Part shown: positions 43,731-53,398 of the stretch, in pieces
Layout: each line of letters opens with the position of its first letter
Position numbering within the stretch: the first letter of the stretch is position 1
From: Actinosynnema pretiosum
GTDB taxonomy: Bacteria; Actinomycetota; Actinomycetes; Mycobacteriales; Pseudonocardiaceae
DNA length: 64,000 nt
Reading direction: 5' to 3'
Assembly: GCF_024171695.1 (NCBI RefSeq)
Contig: NZ_JAMTCF010000028.1
Coordinates: 1-64,000 of the forward strand
Made by a program: the position numbers and the translations under genes
The notes under the pieces: generated by a model
The model's input: only the letters and a program-made list of their open reading frames with translations
Database searches by the model: none
Told to the model about the DNA's origin: nothing

Positions 43731-44650
43731 CTCCGCACCGCCGGCGGCAGGGTGAACCGGATGGTCTCCACGGTGGTCTCCCGCACCTCGACCCGGTGCG
43801 CGTCCAGCACCGCCACGACCTCGTCCACCAGCCCCGGCGGCGCCGACGCGCCCGCGCTCAGCCCCACCACGCGCACCCCCTCCAGCCACTGCGGGCGCAG
43901 CTCGCGCACGTCGTCGATCAGGTGGGCGGGCACGCCCTCGCGGCGCACCAGCTCCACCAGCCTTGCCGAGTTGGATGAGTTCGCTGAACCGACCACGAGG
44001 ACCAGATCGGCCTCCCGCGCCACCTCCCGTACCGCCTCTTGGCGGTTCGTGGTCGCGTAGCAGATGTCGTCCGAAGAGGGGCCGCGCAGTGCGGGGAAGC
44101 GCTTGCGCAGCGCCGCGACGACCTCCGCCGCCTCGTCCACCGCCAGCGTCGTCTGGGTCAGGTACGACACCCGCTCCGGGTCCTCGACCTCCAGCGCCGC
44201 CACCGCCTCCGGGGTGTCCACCAGCAGCATCCGGCCGGGGGCCTCGCCGAGCGTGCCCTCGACCTCCTCGTGCCCGGCGTGCCCGATCAGCACCACGGTG
44301 TCCCCGCGCCCGGCGAACCGCCGCGCCTCCGCGTGCACCTTGGTCACCAGCGGGCAGGTCGCGTCCACGACCTCGAACCCGCGCCGGTCCGCCTCGGCGC
44401 GCACGGCGGGCGACACCCCGTGCGCGGAGAACACCACCACGGCCCCGTCCGGCACCTCGTCCAGCTCGTCCACGAACACCGCGCCCATCGCCTCCAGCCG
44501 CGCCACCACGTGCGTGTTGTGCACGATCTGCTTGCGCACGTGGACCGGGCCGCCGCGCCGCCGCAGCAGCTGCTCGACGATCTCCACCGCCCGCTCGACC
44601 CCGGCGCAGAACGACCGGGGCGAGGCGAGCAGCACGAGTGGGACTCCCAT
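43727..44650 (-). CDS. ispH: 4-hydroxy-3-methylbut-2-enyl diphosphate reductase in the encapsulin cluster
   Basis: A 307-residue iron-sulfur enzyme that produces IPP and DMAPP in the last MEP step. The three cluster cysteines are in RSFCAGV, DATCPLVTKVH and DDICYATTNRQ. Substrate motifs VHNTHVV, SAHGVS and TQTTLAVDE are present, as is the SANSSNS loop. It lies 46 bases after the polyprenyl synthetase gene and overlaps dxs. Together with dxs it would raise precursor supply to the synthetase encoded upstream. Confidence 0.94.
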   Translation of the reverse strand: MGVPLVLLASPRSFCAGVERAVEIVEQLLRRRGGPVHVRKQIVHNTHVVARLEAMGAVFVDELDEVPDGAVVVFSAHGVSPAVRAEADRRGFEVVDATCPLVTKVHAEARRFAGRGDTVVLIGHAGHEEVEGTLGEAPGRMLLVDTPEAVAALEVEDPERVSYLTQTTLAVDEAAEVVAALRKRFPALRGPSSDDICYATTNRQEAVREVAREADLVLVVGSANSSNSARLVELVRREGVPAHLIDDVRELRPQWLEGVRVVGLSAGASAPPGLVDEVVAVLDAHRVEVRETTVETIRFTLPPAVRR

Positions 44651-44696
44651 GGGCGCTCCTGGCTGGTTCGGTTCGGGGCTCAGCGATCGCGCCGGG

Positions 44697-45737
44697 TCAG
44701 CGGTCGCGCCGGGTCATCAGCACGGCGACGGCGTCCAGCTCCCGCGCCGCGACGGGGTCGACGCCCGACGCCCGCAGGTGCGTCCTGGCCTGCGCGAGCA
44801 GCTCGTCCGCCCGCCGCTGGCCCCACGCCCGCGCCCCGGCCTGCTCGACCAGCTCGGCCGCCTGCTCCAGCGCCGACCCGGCCAGCTCGCCGCGCCCCCG
44901 GTACAGCCCGGTCAGCTCGCGCCCGGCCTGGCTGCGCGAGGCCAGCGCGGCCACCACGGGCAGCGACTTCTTGCGGTTGCGCAGGTCCGAGTGCACCGGC
45001 TTGCCGGTGGCGGCCGGGTCGCCCCAGATGCCGAGCAGGTCGTCCACGAACTGGAACGCCAGGCCCGTCCGCTCGCCGAACAGCCCCAGCTCGCCGACCT
45101 GGTCGGCCGAGCCGCCGCCGAACAGCGCGCCCAGCGAGCAGCACGCGCCCAGCAGCGCCGCCGTCTTGCCCTCGGCCATCCGCACGCACTCGGCGACGCC
45201 GACCTCGTCGCGCTCCTCGAACCCGAGGTCCGAGCTCTGCCCGTCCAGCAGCTCCTGCACGGCCGCGCTCAGCAGCACGATGCCCCGCGCGGACGCCGGG
45301 TGCCCGCTCGCGGCCAGCACGTCCAGCGCCAGCGTCATCAGCGCGTCGCCCGCGAGCACCGCCGCGTTGACCCCGAACACCGCCCACGCGGTCGGCCGGT
45401 GCCTGCGGGTGGCGTCGCCGTCCATCACGTCGTCGTGCAGCAGCGAGAAGTTGTGCACCAGCTCCACCGCGACCGCGGCGGGAAGCGCGTCCTCGGGGCG
45501 CCCGCCGACCGCGCGCGCGGCCAGCAGCACGAGCACCGGCCGGATCGCCTTGCCCGCGTCCGCTCCGGTGGGGACGCCGTGCTCGTCCCACCAGCCGAAG
45601 TGGTAGCCCGCGATGGAGCGCATCGACTCGGGCAGCCGGTCGACGGCGGCGCGCAGCGCCGGGTCCACCAGCGCCCGGCCCCAGGCCAGCACGTCCCGCG
45701 CGGAGCGCTGCGCGGGGGAGACGTCGAGATCGGTCAT
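44697..45737 (-). CDS. Polyprenyl synthetase, probable Family 2 encapsulin cargo
   Basis: A 346-residue all-helical isoprenyl diphosphate synthase. The first Asp-rich motif is DDVMD (102-106) and the second DDLLGIWGD (232-240). Phe97, five residues before the first motif, and the absence of an insertion in it suggest a short product such as GGPP; this is inference. The proteins of this type next to Family 2B shell genes are regarded as encapsulated cargo. Its N-terminus before the catalytic fold is short (about 17 residues), without the long disordered targeting segment described for other Family 2 cargo. A 17-bp tandem duplication spans its stop codon. Confidence 0.88.
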   Translation of the reverse strand: MTDLDVSPAQRSARDVLAWGRALVDPALRAAVDRLPESMRSIAGYHFGWWDEHGVPTGADAGKAIRPVLVLLAARAVGGRPEDALPAAVAVELVHNFSLLHDDVMDGDATRRHRPTAWAVFGVNAAVLAGDALMTLALDVLAASGHPASARGIVLLSAAVQELLDGQSSDLGFEERDEVGVAECVRMAEGKTAALLGACCSLGALFGGGSADQVGELGLFGERTGLAFQFVDDLLGIWGDPAATGKPVHSDLRNRKKSLPVVAALASRSQAGRELTGLYRGRGELAGSALEQAAELVEQAGARAWGQRRADELLAQARTHLRASGVDPVAARELDAVAVLMTRRDR

Positions 45738-45824
45738 CGGACACTCCAGCTCGGGGGACCGGCACGCGGTGGCCTGCCGGGAGGTGGCCGCCGCCGGGGC
45801 GCGCGGCCGGTCGGGAGGTGGTTC

Positions 45825-45857
45825 GGGGTCGGGCGGGGGCGCGTCCCGCCCGACCCC
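45825..45857 (-). terminator. Hairpin between shell and enzyme genes
   Basis: Perfect 13-bp arms, GGGGTCGGGCGGG and CCCGCCCGACCCC, with a 7-base loop, 13 bases downstream of the second shell gene stop and 88 bases before the polyprenyl synthetase start. It would terminate or attenuate transcription so that shell protein exceeds enzyme, or protect the shell-gene mRNA. Confidence 0.75.
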
Positions 45858-45870
45858 GGATCGGGACGCG

Positions 45871-47280
45871 CTACTCGCGGCCGATCTCGACGTGCTCCAG
45901 GACGCCGAGCGCGTCGGGGACCAGCACGGCGACCGAGTAGTAGGCGCTCACCAGGTAGGAGATGACGCCCAGCTCGTTGATGCCCATGAACCGCGCGTTC
46001 AGGCCGGGCTGGAACTCGTCCGGGATGCCGGTCTGGTGCAGGCCGACGACGCCGCTGTCCTGCTCGCCGACGCGCATCGCCAGGATCGAGCTGGTGCCCT
46101 GCTCGGTGACCGGGATCTTGTCGCACGGCAGCAGCGGCACGCCGCGCCAGGTGGTCACCATCGTGCCGCTGTGGTTCTCCACGCCGGGGTACACGCCGCG
46201 CTTGGTCGCCTCGCGCCCGAAGGCGGCGATGGCGCGCGGGTGGGCCAGCATGAACGCGGTCTTGCGCCTGCGGCTGAGCAGCTCGTCCAGGTCGTCCGGC
46301 GTCGGCGGGCCGGTGCGGGTGTGGATGCGCTGCTTCAGGTCCGCGTTGTGCAGCAGGCCGAAGTCGCGGTTGTTGACCATCTCGAACTCCTGCCGCTCGC
46401 GCAGGGCCTCGACGGTGAGCCGCAACTGCTGCTCGGTCTGGTTCATCGGCTTGTTGTAGAGGTCCGCGACCCGGCTGTGGACCCGCAGCACGGTCTGCGC
46501 GACGCTCAGCTCGTACTCGCGCGGGGCCAGCTCGTAGTCCACGAACGTGCCAGGCAGCGGGGCCTCGCCCTGGTGGCCGGAGGCGATCTCGATGGACGCC
46601 TCGCCGTGCTTGTTCTGCGGCAGGCCCCTGGTGCGGGTGGTCGAGTGGACGATCGCGCGCAGCGGGCTGTTCTCGTCGCGCAGCTGCTGCACGGTCTCCC
46701 ACGGCAGCACCAGCGCGATCACCGGGGTGACCGCCTTGGCGGTGAAGGCCCACTGCTCGGTCTCGCCGGTGAGGACGCCGTTGCCGAAGTGGTCGCCGTC
46801 GGCCAGCACGTCGAGCACGGTCTGGTTGCCGTACTCGCCCTCGCCGATCTTGTTCACCTTGCCGTGCGCGACGAGGAAGACCTCCTCGGCGCGGTCGCCG
46901 CGCTGCACGATCACGTCGCCGGGGGTGAACTCGCGCTGCACGAACCGGTTCGCGAGCGCGGTCAGCACGTCGTCGTCCTCGAAGGCGCGCAGCGCGGGGA
47001 CCTCGCGCAGCTCCTGCGGGATGACGCGGATGTCGGAACCGGTGCTGGTGAAGGTGATCCGCCCGTCGCCGACGGCGTAGGTGAGCCGCCGGTTGACCCG
47101 GTAGGTGCCCGCCTGGGTCTGCACCCAGGGCAGCTCGCGCAGCAGCCAGCGGGCCGAGATGGCCTGCATCTGCGGCGCGGACTTGGTGGTGGTGGCCAGG
47201 TTCCTGGCCGCCGCGGTGCCCAGGCTCTGGCGGGTGCGCTCGATCTCGTCGAGCGGCAGGGCGGGGTCGATCGCTGTCAC
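45871..47280 (-). CDS. Family 2B encapsulin shell protein (with cNMP-binding-like domain), copy A
   Basis: A 469-residue shell protomer with HK97 phage-like fold, formerly annotated as a Crp/EshA-type regulator. Residues 18-90 start the fold (LGTAAARNLATTTKSAPQMQ, common to the family). A cyclic-nucleotide-binding-like domain is inserted at about 92-212. The fold resumes with GTFVDYELAPREYELSVAQT, then NNRDFGLLHN and, near the end, the conserved GINELGVISYLVSAYYS. The phosphate-binding cassette reads FGNGVLTGETEQW, without the usual Glu and Arg. No DNA-binding helix-turn-helix is present. It follows copy B by 43 bases. Confidence 0.92.
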   Translation of the reverse strand: MTAIDPALPLDEIERTRQSLGTAAARNLATTTKSAPQMQAISARWLLRELPWVQTQAGTYRVNRRLTYAVGDGRITFTSTGSDIRVIPQELREVPALRAFEDDDVLTALANRFVQREFTPGDVIVQRGDRAEEVFLVAHGKVNKIGEGEYGNQTVLDVLADGDHFGNGVLTGETEQWAFTAKAVTPVIALVLPWETVQQLRDENSPLRAIVHSTTRTRGLPQNKHGEASIEIASGHQGEAPLPGTFVDYELAPREYELSVAQTVLRVHSRVADLYNKPMNQTEQQLRLTVEALRERQEFEMVNNRDFGLLHNADLKQRIHTRTGPPTPDDLDELLSRRRKTAFMLAHPRAIAAFGREATKRGVYPGVENHSGTMVTTWRGVPLLPCDKIPVTEQGTSSILAMRVGEQDSGVVGLHQTGIPDEFQPGLNARFMGINELGVISYLVSAYYSVAVLVPDALGVLEHVEIGRE

Positions 47281-47323
47281 GTGCGTGCTTCCGATCTGGT
47301 CGTGGGGACGGTGCTGGCCGGGC

Positions 47324-48730
<1,407 letters not shown>

Positions 48731-49291
48731 CGGTGCACCGCCTAATTCTGGGAAAACGTCGGGAAGGGCCGGATAGACCGTAGTGAGGTTCTTCGCACGT
48801 GGGAAAGGGCGTGGGAAGGGTCCGATGCGGGGTCCGCCCTTGGGGCTATTCCGGTTTCCGGTGCGCACTCACGGTGTCCGTGCTGTGCTGGTTGACCTTT
48901 TTCGGGTGAACCTGCTGGTTGGACGGCGTGTCGAGTGGTTTTAACTCGTTCGTGAGCGGGTGGTTCACCCTTAAGTGCGAGAGTGTGCACGGTGAGCGTG
49001 ACGCGGCGCGGCGGGGTTGTCCGGAGATTTCACCCCGTGGAGGAGTTGGTGTGTTTCCGGTAAAAGCATTGGGGAGGTCCGTTCACCGTGACCGGCGAGT
49101 TGGTGGCCGGTTTTCGGGTTGATCGGGTGGAAATGCTGACTCGGTGTGATCGGGGGCGGAGTTCGGCGCTGCTGTGAAACACGTCACACCAACGGCCGAG
49201 CGGGGCGCGGTCCGGCCCTTCACGGCCCGCGTCCCCGCGCGCCAGACTGGGCCCGCGGCTCACCGGCGACCGCACGGGAGGTGGCAGGGCG
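48731..49291. other. Divergent regulatory region of the encapsulin cluster
   Basis: About 560 bases with no supported gene. It includes a perfect 9-bp inverted repeat, GGGTGAACC (48904-48912) and GGTTCACCC (48962-48970), around an A/T-richer centre with TTTTAA (48941-48946). This looks like a promoter/operator region for the shell genes (minus) or for the thioesterase gene (plus). No regulator gene adjoins it. Confidence 0.5.
48904..48970. promoter_or_regulatory. Spaced inverted repeat upstream of the shell genes
   Basis: GGGTGAACC and its exact complement GGTTCACCC lie 49 bases apart, about 175 bases upstream of the copy B start. They may be two binding sites for one regulator in opposite orientation. 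Confidence 0.4.
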
Positions 49292-49705
49292 TTGCGCGAG
49301 CACTACCCGCACTGGCGGCGGATCCCCACCCGGTGGGGCGACAACGACGTGTACGGGCACGTCAACAACGTCGTCCACTACGCGCTCATGGACACGCTGA
49401 TCAACACCTGGCTGATCGACTCGGGACTGGACGTCCACGCCGGGGCCGAGATCGGGCTGTGCGTGGAGTCGCACTGCTCGTACCGGGCGCCCGTGGCGTT
49501 CCCCGAGGCGCTCGACGCCGGGCTGCGCGTGGGGAAGCTCGGCCGGTCCAGCGTCCGGTACGAGATCGGCTTCTACCGCGAGGGGAGTGACGAGCTGGTG
49601 GCGCGGGGGCACTTCGTGCACGTGTTCACCGACCGGGGCACCCGCAGGCCGGTGCCGATCCCGGACGGGCTGCGGGCGGCGATGACCGGGCTGGTGGTCC
49701 CGTGA
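49292..49705 (+). CDS. Acyl-CoA thioesterase, hotdog fold (4HBT/YbgC type)
   Basis: A 137-residue single hotdog-domain protein. The catalytic/binding motif TRWGDNDVYGHVNNVVHYAL (Asp in GDND and the NN pair) is typical of 4-hydroxybenzoyl-CoA thioesterase-type enzymes. The TTG at 49292 is preceded by GGGAGGTGG. It overlaps the following alcohol dehydrogenase gene (GTGA) and is therefore co-translated with it. It hydrolyses acyl-CoA esters of unknown chain type. Confidence 0.9.
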   Translation: MREHYPHWRRIPTRWGDNDVYGHVNNVVHYALMDTLINTWLIDSGLDVHAGAEIGLCVESHCSYRAPVAFPEALDAGLRVGKLGRSSVRYEIGFYREGSDELVARGHFVHVFTDRGTRRPVPIPDGLRAAMTGLVVP

Positions 49706-50799
49706 GGACGCGGGGCGCGCTGCTGCGCGAGGTCGGCGGGCCGCTGGAGGTCGTCGACCTGGAGCTGGACCCGCCGGGGCCGGGCGAGCTGCTGGTCGGG
49801 GTGGGCGCCACCGGGCTGTGCCACTCCGACCTGTCCGTGCTCGACGGCTCGCGGGTGCGCCCGCTGCCGATGGTGCTCGGGCACGAGACGGCGGGCGAGG
49901 TCCTGGAGGTCGGGGAGGGCGGCGGCTTCGCGCCCGGCGACCACGTGGTCCTGTCGTTCGTGCCCGCCTGCGGCGCGTGCCGCCGCTGCGCCGCCGGACG
50001 CCCCGCGCTGTGCGAGCCGGGCGCGGCGGCGAACCGGGAGGGCGCCCTGCTGTCCGGCGCGCGCCGCCTGCGCCTGCCCGACGGGACCAGGCCGCACCAC
50101 CACCTGGGCGTGTCGGGCTTCGCCGAGCACGTCGTGGTGTCCGCCCGCTCGGCCACGAAGGTCCCCGCCGACCTGCCGTTCGAGGTGGCCGCGCTGTTCG
50201 GCTGCGCGGTGCTCACCGGCGCGGGCGCGGTGCTGCACAGCGCGCGGGTCGGGCCGGGGGACGTGGTCGCGGTGTTCGGCCTCGGCGGCGTGGGCCTGGC
50301 CGCGCTGCTCGCCGCCCGAGCGGCCGGGGCGGCGCGGATCGTGGCGGTGGACCTGGTGGCGGGCAAGCGGGAACTGGCGCTGAGGTTGGGCGCGACCGAC
50401 GCGGTGGCGGCCGGTCCGGACGTGGTCGAGGTGGTCCGGGAGCTGACCGGGGGAGGCGCGGAGAAGGTCGTGGACACCACCGGGGCGCCCGCCGCGCTGG
50501 CCCAGGCGTACGCGGCGACGGCGCCGGGCGGGACCACGGTGACGGTGGGGCTGCCGCACCCGGACCGGGAGCTGGTGCTGCCCGCGCTGAGCCTGGTGGC
50601 GGAGGAGCGGACCTTGAGGGGGAGCTACCTCGGCTCGTGCGTGCCGGGGCGGGACATCCCCCGGTTCATCGCGCTGCACCGGGCGGGGCTGCTGCCGGTG
50701 GAGGGGCTGCTGACCGGGCGGCTGGCGCTGGAGGAGGTCGGGGCGGGCTTCGACCGGCTGGCCGGTGGGGAGGCGGTGCGGCAGGTCGTGGTGCCCTGA
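49702..50799 (+). CDS. Zinc-dependent alcohol dehydrogenase, class III-like
   Basis: A 365-residue MDR dehydrogenase of the aryl-alcohol/S-(hydroxymethyl)mycothiol type. Catalytic zinc ligands lie in TGLCHSDLS, LGHETAG and GCAVLTGAG. Structural zinc cysteines are in PACGACRRCAAGRPALC. The cofactor motif is FGLGGVGLAAL. The ending SYLGSCVPGRDIPRFIALHR is characteristic of this subgroup. It is coupled to the thioesterase gene upstream; together they could process an acyl-CoA-derived alcohol or aldehyde. Confidence 0.9.
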   Translation: MRTRGALLREVGGPLEVVDLELDPPGPGELLVGVGATGLCHSDLSVLDGSRVRPLPMVLGHETAGEVLEVGEGGGFAPGDHVVLSFVPACGACRRCAAGRPALCEPGAAANREGALLSGARRLRLPDGTRPHHHLGVSGFAEHVVVSARSATKVPADLPFEVAALFGCAVLTGAGAVLHSARVGPGDVVAVFGLGGVGLAALLAARAAGAARIVAVDLVAGKRELALRLGATDAVAAGPDVVEVVRELTGGGAEKVVDTTGAPAALAQAYAATAPGGTTVTVGLPHPDRELVLPALSLVAEERTLRGSYLGSCVPGRDIPRFIALHRAGLLPVEGLLTGRLALEEVGAGFDRLAGGEAVRQVVVP

Positions 50800-50844
50800 G
50801 CCGGCACAGGAATCGGCGATCGCGCTTGTGGGGAGAAGTGGTTC

Positions 50845-51012
50845 ATGGGTGACGAGAAGAACGCCAGCTCCGGTCTGACCGGGAAGGCAGGAACAGGTCC
50901 GACCACTGCCCAGGGCAAGGACGCGGCGCTGAAGTCCCCGTCAGACAAGAACCCGAAACCGCCCAACGACCAGATCCAGCCCGACGTGCCCGAGGGCGGT
51001 GGAAAGGAGTAG
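50845..51012 (+). CDS. Small hydrophilic, probably disordered protein, 55 residues
   Basis: An ATG with GGGGAG about 9 bases upstream opens a 55-codon gene (MGDEKNASSGLTGKAGTGPT at the start, ending PEGGGKE). The product is rich in Lys, Gly, Pro, Asp and Ser with no hydrophobic core. AAG-rich codons (nine Lys) depart from the arginine-rich shadow frames around it, supporting a real gene. Function unknown. Confidence 0.6.
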   Translation: MGDEKNASSGLTGKAGTGPTTAQGKDAALKSPSDKNPKPPNDQIQPDVPEGGGKE

Positions 51013-51058
51013 CGGACCGGGGCGGAGCTCCTCGCCCGGCGCCAGGGGCGGCCACGCC

Positions 51059-51265
51059 CTAGTCGTGCTCCTGCTGCGCCCGGTCGGCGGACTTCGCGAG
51101 TTCCGGGTCGCGGGTCAGCATGGTGAGGATGAGCGACATGCCCCGGTGGATCTCGTCGATCTGCGCGGCCATTCTCTCCACGACGATGTCCTGCGTGCCG
51201 GACACCTCGTTGAGGCGGGTTTCGAGCGCGCGAATGCGGGCGTCCAGCTTGCTGACCGTCGACAT
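51059..51265 (-). CDS. Small coiled-coil protein, 68 residues
   Basis: The product (MSTVSKLDARIRALETRLNE at the start) has heptad-like spacing over residues 4-55, with isoleucine, leucine and methionine at a/d positions, followed by a charged tail. It resembles small actinobacterial coiled-coil proteins of unknown role. It converges on the preceding small gene. Confidence 0.72.
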   Translation of the reverse strand: MSTVSKLDARIRALETRLNEVSGTQDIVVERMAAQIDEIHRGMSLILTMLTRDPELAKSADRAQQEHD

Positions 51266-51447
51266 GCGCAGCAGGCTACCGAAGCACGCCTGGTGTCAGC
51301 GGTGATGACACCGGCGCGCGACGTCCACTCCGGCGCGGCCTTCGGGCCATGCGCCCACCGTCACCCGATCGGCCAGTGGTCGTGTCGTGCGGCGGGCCCG
51401 GTGGCACGGGTCGGTACGGTGGCGCGGTTCCACGGGAAGGGGTTCGG

Positions 51448-52251
51448 GTGCGCGGGCGGGTCGTGGTGGCCGGTGCGGTGGCGGCGGTGGGCGGGCTGGT
51501 CGCGCTCGGGCGTCGGCGGGCGCCCCGCAGGGCCCCTGGGCTGGACGGGTACCGGTTGGTCAACCTCGCGCACGTCAACGACCCCGACCGCACCAGCGGC
51601 TACCCCGGCGACCCCGAGTTCACCGCCGAGGTGGTCGCCACCACCGCGCGGGACGGCTACTACCTCCAGCTCCTCCACCAGGGCGAGCACACCGGCACGC
51701 ACTGGGGCGCGCCCGCGCACTTCACCGACGGCCAGCCGCACGCCGACGAGCTCGACCCCGAGGACCTGCTGCTGCCCGCCGTGAAGATCGACGTCCGGGA
51801 CCGGGCCGCGCGGGACGCCGACTACGAGCTGTCCGTGGACGACCTGCTGCGCTGGGAGCGCGCGCACGGGCGCATCCCGCGCTGCGCGGCCGTGGTGCTG
51901 TGGACCGGCTGGGAGGACCGCTGGGGCACGCCCGCGTTCTACCACCGCGACGAGACCGGCCAGGTGCACCAGCCGGGGTTCTCGGTGGCGGCCGTGCGCT
52001 GGCTGCTGGACACCGGGCGGCTCGGCCGTCGCGGGGCGCTGGGCACGGACACCTTCGGGCCCGACTCGGGCGTCGACGGCGAGCACCGCGTGTCCAAGCT
52101 GCTCTACCGGGAGCACCGGATCAGCCTGGAGGTGCTCGCGAACCTCGCCGAGCTGCCGGAGACCGGGGCGCACGTGCTGGTCGGCGGGGTGGTCAACCGG
52201 CGCGGGTCCGGGTCGCCCGCGAGCGTGTACGCGTTCGTGCCGAAGCGCTAG
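51448..52251 (+). CDS. Cyclase-family hydrolase (kynurenine formamidase-like), membrane-anchored
   Basis: A 267-residue protein. GTG 51448 is chosen for the GGGAAGGGG 5 bases upstream; it gives a short N-terminal hydrophobic anchor (VVVAGAVAAVGGLVALG) followed by arginines. The cyclase domain has the metal motif HTGTHWGAPAHF (HxGTHxDxPxH type, with Asp replaced by Gly), a second site in TDTFGPDSG and GAHVLVGGVVN near the end. Family members hydrolyse N-formylkynurenine or related amides. An exported location would be unusual for tryptophan catabolism. Confidence 0.85.
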   Translation: MRGRVVVAGAVAAVGGLVALGRRRAPRRAPGLDGYRLVNLAHVNDPDRTSGYPGDPEFTAEVVATTARDGYYLQLLHQGEHTGTHWGAPAHFTDGQPHADELDPEDLLLPAVKIDVRDRAARDADYELSVDDLLRWERAHGRIPRCAAVVLWTGWEDRWGTPAFYHRDETGQVHQPGFSVAAVRWLLDTGRLGRRGALGTDTFGPDSGVDGEHRVSKLLYREHRISLEVLANLAELPETGAHVLVGGVVNRRGSGSPASVYAFVPKR

Positions 52252-52292
52252 CGCCGCACCACCAACCCCGAGTGCACCCGGCCGGGGGAGCG

Positions 52293-52505
52293 TCAGGCGC
52301 GGGCTCTGAGCCCGGACCGCGCGCAGGCGGAGGCCGCGCCGAGCAGCAGGAGCGCCACGGCGGCCTGCCACCACGCCGACTCGTTCAGCGCCACCGCCAC
52401 GTTCACCGCCCCGACCAGGGCGAACAACGCGGCCAGGCCCAGCCACAACGGCCGCTGCGCGCGGTCGACGAAGGCGGTGAGCGCGGTCATCTGGGGATGG
52501 GTCAT
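52293..52505 (-). CDS. Small two-helix membrane protein, 70 residues
   Basis: The product has two hydrophobic helices (LWLGLAALFALVGAVNVAVA and WWQAAVALLLLGAASACA) separated by LNESA and ends in RSGLRARA. Its layout resembles the 74-residue membrane protein at 36555. Function unknown. Confidence 0.68.
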   Translation of the reverse strand: MTHPQMTALTAFVDRAQRPLWLGLAALFALVGAVNVAVALNESAWWQAAVALLLLGAASACARSGLRARA

Positions 52506-52609
52506 CGCGGGCCTCCGGAGGGCGCGTGCGGCGCAAGTGCGCGCCGGTTACCCGCCCCAGTGCGGACTCACACCTCGTTCTCGGCGGATCTCACCCGGTC
52601 GGACCTAGG

Positions 52610-53398
52610 ATGCCCCCCGTGCCGGACTTGCGCGGGTTCGCCGACGCCCACCTGCCTGGACGCGGTGGGCCGCGCTCGGTCGTCGAGCTCGGTTCCGGGC
52701 TGGACAACACCGCGCACCTGGTGGACGGGGAGTTCGTCCTCCGCCGCCGCCACGACGGCGAGCAGACCGACGAGGCCCGCCTGCTCGCCGAGGTGGCCGC
52801 GCGCTCACCGCTGCCGGTGCCCGTCCCGCTCGCCGTCGACGGCCCCTGGATGGCCTACCGGCTGCTGCCCGGCCGCCCGCTGCTGGAGGTGCTGCCGCTG
52901 GACGCCGCCCGCACGCGGGACCTGGCCCGCCGCCTGGTCGACTTCGTCGCGCTGGTGCGGACCTGGGACCTGGCCGCCCCCGAGGACGAGCCCGACCTGC
53001 CCGCGCTGCTCGCCCAGGCCGCCGACGACCACGCCGCGCTCGGCCTGCGCGACCCGGCCGTCGAGCGCTTCCTGCGCACCCCGCCGCCACCCCCGCCGGA
53101 CGAGCTGGTGCTCGCGCACAACGACCTGGGGGCCGAGCACGTCCTGGTCGACGTGGACACCACGATCACCGGGGTGGTCGACTGGACCGACGCGGCCCGC
53201 TGCGACCCGGCCTCCGACCTCGGCCTGCTGCACCGGGACCTCGGCCCCGCCGTGCTGCCCCTCGTCCCGGAGCCGCTGCGCGAGCGCGCGCTCTTCCACG
53301 CCCGGTGCAGCGTGCTGGAGACGCGCCGCTACGGCGTGGAGCACGACCGCCCGCTGTACGCCCGACGCGCGCGGGAGGCCCACCGGTGGCTGTTCTGA
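52610..53398 (+). CDS. Aminoglycoside phosphotransferase (APH)-family kinase-like protein
   Basis: A 262-residue protein with the APH/choline kinase fold. The N-lobe has the GSGLDNTAHLVDGEFVLRRR glycine-loop region. The catalytic loop reads LAHNDLGAEHVLVD, in which the usual Asn of HGDxxxxN is His. The metal motif VVDWTDAARCDPASDLG is intact. The ATG at 52610 may be leaderless (TAGGAT overlaps it); a GTG three codons later with AGGA upstream is an alternative. The phosphate acceptor is unknown, and antibiotic resistance should not be assumed. Confidence 0.82.
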   Translation: MPPVPDLRGFADAHLPGRGGPRSVVELGSGLDNTAHLVDGEFVLRRRHDGEQTDEARLLAEVAARSPLPVPVPLAVDGPWMAYRLLPGRPLLEVLPLDAARTRDLARRLVDFVALVRTWDLAAPEDEPDLPALLAQAADDHAALGLRDPAVERFLRTPPPPPPDELVLAHNDLGAEHVLVDVDTTITGVVDWTDAARCDPASDLGLLHRDLGPAVLPLVPEPLRERALFHARCSVLETRRYGVEHDRPLYARRAREAHRWLF

